Below, piece by piece: positions 16,125 to 24,449 of a stretch of DNA of 51,214 bases. The number at the start of each line of letters is the position of its first letter. Within the stretch, counting starts at the first letter, position 1. This DNA is from Clostridiaceae bacterium UBA6110. GTDB taxonomy: Bacteria; Bacillota; Clostridia; Clostridiales; Clostridiaceae. Where the stretch lies: the NCBI GenBank assembly GCA_002428415.1, contig DIWI01000058.1:1-51214 (forward strand), in the 5' to 3' direction. The translations under genes and the position numbers were made by a program. The notes below the pieces were generated by a model. It was given only the letters and a program-made list of their open reading frames with translations, was not told the DNA's origin and did no database searches.

Positions 16125-17435
16125 TTAGTAGAACATCATCGCAAGCGCCACAATCAGTCCTGTTGATACAAGCGGAATGATGCACATTATCACGAACACA
16201 TACCAGTAGCTCTGCTTGTGGTTTGTTCCCATAAGCATGAACATGGTGTTGACTGCCCCGTTATGAGGGAGTGAATCAAGACCACCGCATGCGACTGCAG
16301 ATAGTCTGTGGAAGACATCGGCGTTCAGTCCCATATCGAGATAGGTCTTTCCAAGTGCCTTCATGAATATCTCAAGCCCGCCGGCTGCTGAACCGGTAAT
16401 ACCTGCAACTATATTTATTGCAACTGCTGCAGACAGATAGGGACTTAGATCGAGGCCCATTGCGAAATCAACGAAGTTCTGGAAAGCAGGTGACTTTGAA
16501 ACGACAGTTCCAAATCCAACTAGTGCGGCAGTATTAAGAAGAGGAATTACTGCTGACCTGAATCCTTCGTTGAGTGTCATCATCTTGTCTTTAAGTCTGC
16601 TCCAGTTGAGTATATAGGTAAGTGCCGCTCCGATGACAAGGCAGACGCTTACACCATTGTTCTTTACTGCGAATTTTCCTGATATTGTCACTATCAGCGC
16701 AATCGTAGCTATTAAGGGAAGGAAAGCGACGAGCGTACTTGGAAGTGGTCTGCTCTGGTCTACGTTTAGGAACTTGTCATCAGTAGCATGGTTAAGCTCG
16801 AAGGTTTCTCCTTTTGCCTGCGATTTCTTGAGTTCCCAGTTGAGAAAGGTTATTCCTGAAACGAACATGAATATAGCAATTCCGATACCGAGGACTGGTG
16901 CTGCCATTGGAGTTGTCCCCAGATATTGAGTTGGAATGAGATTGGGAAGTGATGGCAGTCCTGGCAAAGCTGTCATTGCAAAGGTTCCATTTCCAAGCAC
17001 GAATGAACCAACCATGAAACGTTTTGGAATGTTGGCATCTCTATAAATTCCAAGTACAAGTGGTATGACGGTGAATGTCTGAACAAACAGGCTGACTCCT
17101 CCGTAACTGAGGATAGCTGCAGTTATGCAGGTTATCATCATGACGTTCTTTGCACCCATCTTCTCCACGAGGAAGTTACCAATAGCCTTTGCAGATCCAC
17201 TGTCACCCATGACCTGTCCAAGAAGAGCTCCTGTGCTTAACAGAAAGAAATAAGAACTGACAAAACCAACTGTTCCAGGAAGAAATGCTGTTCCCAGCTG
17301 GCCGAAGATATCTCCACCTGTGGATACGATTACGACGAGTGCACACAAGATTGATGCGGGAATTACTCCGACCCCCTTGTAGACTATAAGCATTAATAAT
17401 ACCAGTGACGCGATTACTCCAATGACTCCTACCAT
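16125..17435 (-). CDS. GntP-family organic-acid permease
   Basis: A protein of 436 residues with about twelve hydrophobic helices. The conserved family loop ILSYGGVSLFVQTF and the C-terminal half-repeat AVACGGLDSLPHNGAVNTMF are present, as in GntP/DsdX/citrate-type H+ symporters. ATG 17435 is set by GAAGGAGG five bases upstream; a TTG at 17450 is in frame but would bury that site. Many anaerobes use relatives to take up gluconate, D-serine or short hydroxy- and keto-acids. It is the first gene of a leftward operon behind a perfect RpoN promoter, divergent from the SDR gene. It is the likely entry point for the substrate of this catabolic block. Confidence 0.88.
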   Translation of the reverse strand: MVGVIGVIASLVLLMLIVYKGVGVIPASILCALVVIVSTGGDIFGQLGTAFLPGTVGFVSSYFFLLSTGALLGQVMGDSGSAKAIGNFLVEKMGAKNVMMITCITAAILSYGGVSLFVQTFTVIPLVLGIYRDANIPKRFMVGSFVLGNGTFAMTALPGLPSLPNLIPTQYLGTTPMAAPVLGIGIAIFMFVSGITFLNWELKKSQAKGETFELNHATDDKFLNVDQSRPLPSTLVAFLPLIATIALIVTISGKFAVKNNGVSVCLVIGAALTYILNWSRLKDKMMTLNEGFRSAVIPLLNTAALVGFGTVVSKSPAFQNFVDFAMGLDLSPYLSAAVAINIVAGITGSAAGGLEIFMKALGKTYLDMGLNADVFHRLSAVACGGLDSLPHNGAVNTMFMLMGTNHKQSYWYVFVIMCIIPLVSTGLIVALAMMFY

Positions 17436-17551
17436 GATTGCCTCCTTCAAATTTTAGTTAGAAATGATAATCCGGTTAGTAAAGTGCCTGATGTCCGATG
17501 AATCCCTCCCCGCATGTTTTCTGGAACGAATATTACCTTTGACACTGGTAA

Positions 17552-17567
17552 AGCAATTAGTGTGCCA
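17552..17567 (-). promoter_or_regulatory. Sigma-54 promoter of the GntP-NMO-AEC operon
   Basis: Minus strand TGGCACACTAATTGCT, a full match to TGGCAC-N5-TTGCW, about 117 bases upstream of the permease start. Confidence 0.88.
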
Positions 17568-18028
17568 AAAATATTCGCCTGTCTTGGGGGCATCATCCTG
17601 AAAATCTTTGAAGGAAAGTAAATTTGATTTGAAATAATGCCAACTTGGGTTCTAAAACCAGCCTTTTTGGCTAATGTATCATATTGGGCAGCTGAATCGA
17701 GATAAACCTGATAAATATTGAGGTGATTAAGTTAAGCAGGGTGGATTAAAAGATTTAGAATTAATTAAGTCTCTGCAAATATATAAAAAGTTGTTTTGAA
17801 TTCCTATCTGAAAGTAATGGTTTTTTCAAGATCCTAAATGGATGTTTGGCAATACTGAATAAACTATATACAGATTTATCCTTTAAATCAACTGATATTG
17901 TATATAAAAGATACAGAAAGCGCCAATGAGTAGATTAACATTTTTTGACAATATCTTTTAGCCGGAAAAAGTCCAAGGTATATACGAAATTCAGCGAATT
18001 TTGCATGCTTTCATAAAATGAAGCTATT

Positions 18029-18044
18029 TGGCATGTAAATTGCT
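18029..18044 (+). promoter_or_regulatory. Sigma-54 promoter of the SDR gene
   Basis: TGGCATGTAAATTGCT, one mismatch from consensus, 72 bases upstream of the start codon. Confidence 0.82.
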
Positions 18045-18115
18045 GTAATAATATACAGAGCTAACATGAAGCATCAGCGAGTGTAGCTGAAAAACAAATC
18101 AAGGAGGAAAATATC

Positions 18116-18904
18116 ATGAGTGTAGAAACAACAGCTTTATCAATGCCAAGCCTTGACCTGACCGGTAAGGTGGCCATCGTGACAGGGGGAACCATGGGTC
18201 TTGGATACGGTATGGTGATGACTCTTGCACATTTCGGAGCGAGTGTCGTATTATGCAGCAGACACCAGGAGGATTGTGACAGGGTTGCACAGGAGGTAGA
18301 AAACGCAGGGGGAAAGGCACTTGGAGTAAAGGCGGACGTAAGAGTCAAGGATGAAATTGAAGAAGTGGTGAGGAAGGCTGTAGAGAAGTTCGGAAGAGTC
18401 GATATAATGGTAAACAATGCCGGAATGGGTATAACCAAGAGAGTCGTAGAAATGTCTGAAGACGAATTTGATACTGTTTTTGACACAAATGTAAAAGGAT
18501 TGTTCTTTGGAGCTGCAGCTGCTGCCAAGGAAATGATAAAGCAGGGAACAGGAGGAAGGATAATCAACATCTCGTCTGCTGGTGGCCTTGTTGGGACAAA
18601 GAATATTGCAGCTTACTGTTCTTCAAAAGCTGCTGTCGTAAGTCTTTCAAAAACAATGGCAATGGAGTGGGGACCATATGGGATAACAGCTAACACAATT
18701 TGTCCAGGATATGTTCCAACATCAATAAACAGGGCAGCGCTGGAGATTCCTAAGGTAAAGGAGCAGATTGAAAAGAGGACAGCACTCAGGAGACTAGGAA
18801 CTGTTGAGGAAATCGCAGCTGTAACCTTGTTCCTTGCATCAGATGCTTCAAGCATAATAACCGGCGCATATATTGCAGCAGATATGGGGACCACCTGCAA
18901 CTAG
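18116..18904 (+). CDS. Short-chain dehydrogenase/reductase
   Basis: A classical SDR of 262 residues. The cofactor loop is TGGTMGLGYG (TGxxxGxG), then NNAG, the catalytic serine in NISSAGG, the YxxxK pair in YCSSKAA, and a C-terminal tail SSIITGAYIAADMG as in FabG-like enzymes. It would interconvert a secondary alcohol and ketone with NAD(P)H. AAGGAGG precedes ATG. It is a single-gene transcript from an RpoN promoter, closed by a bidirectional terminator. Co-regulation with the GntP permease points to oxidation of an imported hydroxy-acid (or reduction of a keto-acid) before or after CoA activation. The substrate is unknown. Confidence 0.88.
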   Translation: MSVETTALSMPSLDLTGKVAIVTGGTMGLGYGMVMTLAHFGASVVLCSRHQEDCDRVAQEVENAGGKALGVKADVRVKDEIEEVVRKAVEKFGRVDIMVNNAGMGITKRVVEMSEDEFDTVFDTNVKGLFFGAAAAAKEMIKQGTGGRIINISSAGGLVGTKNIAAYCSSKAAVVSLSKTMAMEWGPYGITANTICPGYVPTSINRAALEIPKVKEQIEKRTALRRLGTVEEIAAVTLFLASDASSIITGAYIAADMGTTCN

Positions 18905-18920
18905 ATATTTGTAACCAGCA

Positions 18921-18946
18921 AATGGGCCATCGTCAGATGGCCCATT
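18921..18946. terminator. Bidirectional terminator between SDR and adenylation-domain genes
   Basis: A perfect 11-bp stem, AATGGGCCATC against GATGGCCCATT, with a GTCA loop, lies between two converging genes. Confidence 0.8.
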
Positions 18947-18979
18947 AACATGTCCTGATATGATTTTTAAGTAAGTAGA

Positions 18980-20482
18980 TCAATGAGTCATAGGCAATGC
19001 TTTACTGGTTCTTGAGGAAGTAAGGTCTGGTTCGGGTAACTCGCATTTGTTCACCTTGTTGTTGAAATTCCTGGGAAAGTCTTCCATCTGTATCAATATT
19101 GATGGAACCATATAGGCAGGTAGCTGTGTTTTTAAGAAATCAAGGAAATCGTGGGATTGAACACTCTGCTCAGCGATGAAGTAGCCACATAGCACATTTG
19201 TGCCACCATCATCCTGGAATGCCTTAACTGATGTCTCAAGGACCCCTGGGAATTTCAGCATTGCATTCTCCACTTCAGTCGCCTCTACACGGAATCCTCT
19301 GATTTTCATCATCCAGTCTTTTCGGCCGATGTATTCCATATTGCCGTCAGGAAGCATCCTGACTATATCTCCTGATTTGTAGATTCTTTCAAAACCTGGC
19401 TCATCCGAGAACCTATTGAGAATGAACTGCTGGGAGGTCTTGTCCGGATTATTGAGATAGCCCAATGAAACCTGGGGACCCGCTATGCATATCTCGCCTG
19501 GGTTTCCTTCGGGGACAATGTTGTCATCCTCATCCAGTATGTAGCATTTTAGCGTTTCCTTGACCTTGCCTATAGGGTATGTCTTGGCCTCATAGTCTAT
19601 ATGGAAGGTAGTCGAATAATTGCAAGTTTCTGATGAGGAATAGACATTGATAATATCATAGTGCCTTTTTTTAAGGTTGCGGGTCGGTTCGCTTCCTACT
19701 ACAAGAGTCTTTAATGAAGTGTTGTCTTCATCGATTTGTATGAATTTTGAAGCCATGTGTGGTGGTAGAAATGTGAATGTTATATTGTGGCTTTTATAAT
19801 GTTCTGCAAGGGCTCTGATATTCTTGCGGATATCTGATGGAATTATATCTACTGTTCCACCTAGTGCCAATATGGTGAATATGTCATTTAATACTGCCAC
19901 GAAAGACAAGCTGGCAAACAACCCGCATATGTCATTCGTACCCATATTGAGGAATTTGTGGCTCTTGGCAAGCTCTGCCACATTTCTATGGCTAATCATG
20001 ACTCCTTTTGGATTTCCAGTGGAGCCTGAGGTAAATATGACGACGGCAAGGTTATCATCATAATATGCAGCTTCGGAGTCTTGAGGAGTGCATTCAAGCA
20101 TTTCAAAGAATGAATCAGTTATGGTAAGAGGGGAGTTGCACTCACTCTGCATGTACTCTATTCGCTGATCTGGATAGCTGGGATCGATGAAGACATAGGC
20201 ACAGTGAGCCTTCCAGGCTCCAATCATTGCAGCTATGGCATTCATGGACCGCTCCATCATTATGCTAATTATGCTTCCACTCTCAATGCCCAGAACTGTA
20301 ATACGCCAAGATATCCGGTCAGACAATAGGTCAAGCTCACTGTAGGTCATCGACTTGTCACCGTGAACAAGTGCTGTCTTGTCTGGATATGAATTTGAAG
20401 CATATCGGAACATTTCACAGAAATTGCTTTTGGTTGAAATATCCAGATCATTTTCATTCGAAATAGGACTACCGCTTTTCAT
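18980..20482 (-). CDS. Stand-alone adenylation (AMP-binding) domain protein, NRPS-like
   Basis: A protein of 500 residues of the ANL superfamily. It has core motif A3 FTSGSTGNPKGVMISH (150-165), A5 VYSSSETC, A7 YKSGDIVRMLPDG, the hinge GRKDWMMKIRGFRVEATEVE, and the A10 lysine in NNKVNKCEL. It adenylates a carboxylic acid. There is no carrier-protein or thioesterase domain fused or nearby. At the A4 position (SFVAVLNDIF, 193-202) the aspartate that binds the alpha-amino group in amino-acid-activating domains appears replaced by valine, which suggests a substrate without an alpha-amine. ATG 20482 has GGGGGAG eight bases upstream. An RpoN promoter lies 76 bases upstream, so it belongs to the local catabolic regulon. 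Confidence 0.85.
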   Translation of the reverse strand: MKSGSPISNENDLDISTKSNFCEMFRYASNSYPDKTALVHGDKSMTYSELDLLSDRISWRITVLGIESGSIISIMMERSMNAIAAMIGAWKAHCAYVFIDPSYPDQRIEYMQSECNSPLTITDSFFEMLECTPQDSEAAYYDDNLAVVIFTSGSTGNPKGVMISHRNVAELAKSHKFLNMGTNDICGLFASLSFVAVLNDIFTILALGGTVDIIPSDIRKNIRALAEHYKSHNITFTFLPPHMASKFIQIDEDNTSLKTLVVGSEPTRNLKKRHYDIINVYSSSETCNYSTTFHIDYEAKTYPIGKVKETLKCYILDEDDNIVPEGNPGEICIAGPQVSLGYLNNPDKTSQQFILNRFSDEPGFERIYKSGDIVRMLPDGNMEYIGRKDWMMKIRGFRVEATEVENAMLKFPGVLETSVKAFQDDGGTNVLCGYFIAEQSVQSHDFLDFLKTQLPAYMVPSILIQMEDFPRNFNNKVNKCELPEPDLTSSRTSKALPMTH

Positions 20483-20557
20483 TATATGATCTCCCCCTAA
20501 TACCTGCTTAAATATCGCCAAATACAGCTAACTGAATGGCATATTCAATTACTCATA

Positions 20558-20573
20558 AGCAAAAACCATGCCA
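20558..20573 (-). promoter_or_regulatory. Sigma-54 promoter of the adenylation-domain gene
   Basis: Minus strand TGGCATGGTTTTTGCT, one mismatch from consensus, correctly spaced GG and GC. Confidence 0.82.
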
Positions 20574-20779
20574 TTGATGGTTAGCATTATAAAGTATCTA
20601 TTAACGGATCAATAAACCAGGATTTAAAAAATTTCCATCTCAGAAAGGATACTCTTCATATGGCAATATCCTTATTTTACCTGCAAATCCATATTATAGA
20701 AACTCGGCAGGAGACATTTATTCCAGTTTAAGCAATCATAAGAGTGATTCTTTATGATGAATAGGAAAAATGGAATTCA

Positions 20780-20980
20780 GTGCATATCATGAATGAAGCA
20801 TATGAGGTGCTGATGAGCATTTTCGATTGCACTTGTATTTTATTCAAGTTTAGCAAGAAGAAATATTCTAGAAAATGGCATGTTCTAAATGAAAGAAGAG
20901 AGAGGGTACTTGAAAATTTCAGTATTAGGAAGGAACTTCATCGGAAGTATGGATTATCAGGATATGATTTTACGGTCTGA
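20780..20980 (+). CDS. Doubtful small open reading frame
   Basis: 66 codons from a GTG, or 63 from the ATG at 20789. The product is basic and cysteine-containing (SIFDCTCILFKFSKKK) and resembles nothing I recognise. There is no good ribosome-binding site, and the base composition matches the surrounding non-coding DNA. It is more likely a chance frame than a gene. If real, it would lie just upstream of the activator on the same strand. Confidence 0.15.
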   Translation: MHIMNEAYEVLMSIFDCTCILFKFSKKKYSRKWHVLNERRERVLENFSIRKELHRKYGLSGYDFTV

Positions 20981-21046
20981 ATCATCTTGGACGGATTTCG
21001 AGAACAATATTTATGCGAAAATATAAAGTGTGTTTCAAAAAATCTG

Positions 21047-21055
21047 TGCTATAAT
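21047..21055 (+). promoter_or_regulatory. Extended -10 promoter of the PAS activator gene
   Basis: TGCTATAAT (TG-N-TATAAT), with no recognisable -35, 34 bases upstream of the start codon. Confidence 0.55.
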
Positions 21056-21088
21056 TCACTCAAAGACCACAGGGGGGAAGGCAATCAA

Positions 21089-22519
21089 ATGAATGGCAAA
21101 TACAATACCATAACCATGGATTTTATAAACAAGTGGGACAACAATTTCCTTCTGGACATACTGGATGACATATCCGATATTGTAATGATCAATGATATTG
21201 AAACAAGGATTGTGTACGTGAACAAGGCATATGAAAAGATTTTAGGAGTTCCACAGAAAAAGGCGATCGGAAAAAAACTGAGTGATATCGAGCCAAACGC
21301 AACTGCAATAAAGGTAATGAACAGGGGCATTGCCTCTCATTATATAGTAGAGGAACTCAAGTCAGTAGGCATTTCAGCAGTAGGGGTGTCATTTCCAATG
21401 TTCAAGGAAGGAATCCTGATGGGAGCTGTTTCAATTTTCAATGACCTGACTCAGCTTAACGCACTTTCTGAAGAGCTCCATAGGACTCAGGAAATCTCGA
21501 AGTACTATCAGGACCAACTAGAGAAGAGGAAGCTTTCACCTTCATTTTCAGAATATATATGTACCAATGATAAGACAAGGGAAGTCCTGTTCCTAGCCAG
21601 CAAGGTTGCCAAGACTGACAGTACAATACTTATCAGGGGAGAGAGTGGCGTAGGAAAGGAAGTACTCGCAAGGGCTATATGCAGAGAAAGCAAAAGAAGC
21701 GGGATGCCATTCATAAAGGTGAATTGCGCATCGATACCGGAAAACCTGCTGGAAAGCGAGCTTTTCGGTTATGATGAAGGCGCATTTACAGGTGCTAGAA
21801 AAGGCGGCAAACTGGGCAAATTTGAACTTGCCAAAGGCGGGACGATTTTCCTTGATGAAATTGGGGACATGACCTTCAATATGCAGGCGAAAATCCTCAG
21901 AGTCATCCAGGAGAAGGAGTTCGAAAGAGTCGGAGGTACGAAGACACTTCCACTTGATGTAAGGATAATAACAGCAACTAACAGGGATTTGGAGTCCATG
22001 ATTGCAGAAGGTACATTTAGAAGCGATCTCTATTATCGACTCAATGTTATTCCTCTAAATCTGCCTTCACTCCGAGAGAGGAAGGATGACATCATCCCTC
22101 TTTCAAGGACAATACTTGAAAATCTTAACAAGGGATGCGATGAGAGTGTGACGATTTCTCCTGAGGTTGCGATTCTTTTCCAGAAATACGATTGGCCTGG
22201 CAACATCAGGGAGCTAGGGAATGTACTCGAACACGGGAATATAGTACGAACCGGCGACAGGATTGAGATCAAGGATCTTCCGAAATACCTGCTTCCTTAC
22301 AAACTTGATATTGGAAATGAGTCATTTGAGACATTTGACCTTAAAACAAACGTTGAACTCCTTGAGAAGGGAATGATCAAAGAATCCCTTAAGAGGAACA
22401 ATTTTAATAAGAGCAAGGCGATGGATGAGTTGGGAATTTCAAGAAGGAATTTCTATGAGAAGCTTGCAAAGTACGAACTTGCTGATTTCTGTGATGAAAA
22501 TGCAAAGACCTCTAAATAA
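21089..22519 (+). CDS. Sigma-54-dependent activator, PAS-AAA+-HTH
   Basis: A protein of 476 residues. A PAS sensor (about 15-125, DISDIVMINDIETRIVYVNK) is followed by a coiled linker and the AAA+ domain with Walker A GESGVGKE, loop GAFTGA and Walker B FLDEIGDM. The C-terminal Fis-type helix-turn-helix (AMDELGISRRNFYEKLAKY) ends the protein. ATG 21089 is set by GGGGGGAAGG seven bases upstream; an earlier in-frame ATG at 20987 has no site and adds an unlikely N-terminus. It lies in the centre of five RpoN promoters (13.8-22.8 kb) and directly upstream of the AbfD-like operon, so it is probably their common activator. A strong terminator isolates it from that operon. Confidence 0.93.
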   Translation: MNGKYNTITMDFINKWDNNFLLDILDDISDIVMINDIETRIVYVNKAYEKILGVPQKKAIGKKLSDIEPNATAIKVMNRGIASHYIVEELKSVGISAVGVSFPMFKEGILMGAVSIFNDLTQLNALSEELHRTQEISKYYQDQLEKRKLSPSFSEYICTNDKTREVLFLASKVAKTDSTILIRGESGVGKEVLARAICRESKRSGMPFIKVNCASIPENLLESELFGYDEGAFTGARKGGKLGKFELAKGGTIFLDEIGDMTFNMQAKILRVIQEKEFERVGGTKTLPLDVRIITATNRDLESMIAEGTFRSDLYYRLNVIPLNLPSLRERKDDIIPLSRTILENLNKGCDESVTISPEVAILFQKYDWPGNIRELGNVLEHGNIVRTGDRIEIKDLPKYLLPYKLDIGNESFETFDLKTNVELLEKGMIKESLKRNNFNKSKAMDELGISRRNFYEKLAKYELADFCDENAKTSK

Positions 22520-22545
22520 AACTGGTATATTGTGAATGTATATGA

Positions 22546-22575
22546 GAAAACCGCCCTTTTTGGCGGTTTTCTTTT
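22546..22575 (+). terminator. Rho-independent terminator of the activator gene
   Basis: GAAAACCGCC pairs with GGCGGTTTTC around a 6-base T-rich loop, followed by TTTT. Confidence 0.88.
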
Positions 22576-22636
22576 CAAGTTCTTTCAATTGTATATTTTG
22601 TATACTCATACCGAAGACTATATTTTTTTTACTGTA

Positions 22637-22672
22637 TAGAATGGATACGAATTTATTACTGTATCCGTTCTA
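22637..22672. repeat. Inverted repeat, candidate activator binding site
   Basis: 12-base arms TAGAATGGATAC and GTATCCGTTCTA (one mismatch) are separated by 12 bases, about 135-170 bases upstream of the RpoN promoter. This is a typical position for an enhancer-binding-protein site. Confidence 0.5.
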
Positions 22673-22806
22673 TTTGTTTTTTTAGGGGATTTTAATAACA
22701 CGAATGAAGTGATTATGGTTTAGAAATGAGGAATATTCCTCGTGATTCTTGACAAAATTGATTGTTTTGAATAATTATTGGTGTTTTTTTCATATCGCCA
22801 ATAAGT

Positions 22807-22822
22807 TGGCACGATGTTTGCT
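22807..22822 (+). promoter_or_regulatory. Sigma-54 promoter of the AbfD-like operon
   Basis: TGGCACGATGTTTGCT, a perfect match to the -24/-12 consensus including the G after TGGCAC. The start codon is 44 bases downstream. Confidence 0.92.
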
Positions 22823-22866
22823 TAAAGGAGTGTGTAAACAATTAATTATCATTAGGAGGTAAGAAA

Positions 22867-24387
22867 ATGCCAGTAGGAACTTTTGAACAGTATTATGACA
22901 GGTTGGTGGCAATGAAGCCAAACATTTATGTGGGTGGCGAAGTGATTGGAAGGTCTGACCCAAGGCTTGCAGGTGGAATATATGTCATGAGACAGACATT
23001 CGACTGCGCACACGACGACAGATACAAGGAGTACTGCACAGCTACATCCCACCTCACAGGAGAAACCATAAACAGGTTCACTCATGTGCACCAGACCAGG
23101 GACGACCTGTTCAACAAGCAGAAGATGACAAAGCTTCTGTCCCACAGAGTTGGCGGGTGCATACAGAGATGCATGGGTATCGATGCCATCAACGCTCTTT
23201 CGGTTGTGACCTATGAGATGGATACTGCACTTGGAACAAAGTACAACCAGAACTTTCTCAAATTCCTGGCTTATGTTCAGGAGAACGACATAGTCGCTAA
23301 CTGTGCACAAACAGATGTTAAGGGTGACAGGCTACTGAGACCTTCAGAACAGCCGGATCCGGACATGTATCTGAGGGTAGTTGAAACAAGACCTGACGGA
23401 ATAATAGTAAGAGGTGCAAAGTCCTGCAACTCTGCTGCACCTTATGTTGATGAGATAATTGTAACTCCCACAAGGTTCATGGGACCCGCAGACGCTGCTT
23501 ATGCTGTATCCTTTGCAATACCGGCTGACTGGGAAGGAGTCAAGATAGCAGCGCTTCCCGGAGTGAGGCATAAGAGGGAGTACATTGATGCTCCAATAGC
23601 AAAGGTCGGAGACATGGAGTCACTGACGATTTTCGACGACGTGTTCATACCAAATGACAGGATATTCATGAACGGTCTTGCAGATCCAAGACAGACTCCA
23701 TATGCTGGATTCCTTGCACTCATGTTTGCGCACTTCCACAGACATTCATATACAGGATGCAAACCTGCGACTTCAGAAGTAATAGCCAGCGAAGCAGCAC
23801 TTGTTGCAGAATACAACGGAATTGCAAAGGCTTCGCATGTCCAGGGCAAACTTGCACACATCATCGGCCTGGCAGAACTTGTATACGCAGCTGGAATTGC
23901 AAGTGCAGTGAAGGCGGAAAAGTCACCATCAGGAACTATGATACCTGATGAGATACTCACAAATGCCGGAAGAAAACTTGCAGGAGAAGAGATCTACAAT
24001 GAGAATAAGATTCTCGCCGATCTTGCAGGCGGACTCATAGCTACACTTCCACTGGAGAAGGAGTTCTATTCTGAGGGAGTGGGAGAGCTGCTGCATAAAT
24101 ACATCATGAGAAATCCTAAGATTTCAGCTGAAAATATTCACAGGTGCTTCAGGATGATTGAAGACCAGATGATATCCGAGTTTGGAGGAGCAATGATAGT
24201 TGCCGGACTTCACGGTGGCGGATCTCCACAGATGGAAGAGGTTGCCATGATGTCGAGATATGACCTTGAAGAGCTGAAGGGCATCGCAAAATATCTTGCA
24301 GGAATCGAGCCTGAAATTCCAATATATGACAGAAAATATGTGACACCAAGAAAGATACTTGAGAAATTCAAGAAGTACGACAACTAA
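22867..24387 (+). CDS. 4-hydroxybutyryl-CoA dehydratase (AbfD)-like [4Fe-4S]/FAD enzyme
   Basis: A protein of 506 residues of the 4-hydroxybutyryl-CoA dehydratase / 4-hydroxyphenylacetate 3-hydroxylase family. All four iron-sulfur ligands of AbfD can be placed: C98 and C102 (CIQRC), H291 and C298 (HRHSYTGC). The following lysine K299 and tyrosine Y295 are also kept. AbfD uses FAD and the cluster for a ketyl-radical dehydration of 4-hydroxybutyryl-CoA to crotonyl-CoA. Compared with the C. aminobutyricum enzyme as I remember it, the active-site threonine in the GAKAHQT segment is a serine (GAKSCNS). The glutamate before MHGAGSPQ is an alanine (VAGLHGGGSPQ). Substrate may therefore differ. It is the first gene of a seven-gene RpoN operon; AGGAGGT precedes ATG. 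Confidence 0.88.
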   Translation: MPVGTFEQYYDRLVAMKPNIYVGGEVIGRSDPRLAGGIYVMRQTFDCAHDDRYKEYCTATSHLTGETINRFTHVHQTRDDLFNKQKMTKLLSHRVGGCIQRCMGIDAINALSVVTYEMDTALGTKYNQNFLKFLAYVQENDIVANCAQTDVKGDRLLRPSEQPDPDMYLRVVETRPDGIIVRGAKSCNSAAPYVDEIIVTPTRFMGPADAAYAVSFAIPADWEGVKIAALPGVRHKREYIDAPIAKVGDMESLTIFDDVFIPNDRIFMNGLADPRQTPYAGFLALMFAHFHRHSYTGCKPATSEVIASEAALVAEYNGIAKASHVQGKLAHIIGLAELVYAAGIASAVKAEKSPSGTMIPDEILTNAGRKLAGEEIYNENKILADLAGGLIATLPLEKEFYSEGVGELLHKYIMRNPKISAENIHRCFRMIEDQMISEFGGAMIVAGLHGGGSPQMEEVAMMSRYDLEELKGIAKYLAGIEPEIPIYDRKYVTPRKILEKFKKYDN

Positions 24388-24400
24388 TTCATAATAATGA

Positions 24401-24432
24401 TCTTGAGCGATATTACAAAATATCGCTCAAGA
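24401..24432 (+). promoter_or_regulatory. Intra-operon hairpin between the AbfD-like and hydroxyacyl-CoA dehydrogenase genes
   Basis: A perfect 14-bp stem, TCTTGAGCGATATT against AATATCGCTCAAGA, with an ACAA loop and no T-run. It is more likely a 3'-end-stabilising or processing element that raises dehydratase mRNA over the rest than a full terminator. Confidence 0.65.
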
Positions 24433-24449
24433 CATATTGGAGGAAGATC

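Larger units (their letters stand above)
17436..18115. other. Divergent regulatory region between GntP and SDR genes
   Basis: About 680 bases with no convincing gene. It is A+T-rich, with one RpoN promoter facing each way (17552-17567 and 18029-18044). Between them lie TATATAC/GTATATA-type repeats (around 17867-17873, 17899-17905 and 17977-17984) that could bind the activator. Confidence 0.6.
20483..21088. other. Divergent region between adenylation-domain gene and activator gene
   Basis: About 600 A+T-rich bases. It holds the leftward RpoN promoter (20558-20573), an AAGGATA/TATCCTT inverted repeat near 20644-20672, a doubtful 66-codon reading frame at 20780-20980, and the extended -10 promoter of the activator (21047-21055). 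Confidence 0.6.
22520..22866. other. Regulatory region upstream of the AbfD-like operon
   Basis: 347 bases, no gene. It contains the activator's terminator, a GTATAC-containing stretch (22600-22613), a long inverted repeat (22637-22672) and a perfect RpoN promoter (22807-22822). Confidence 0.7.
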
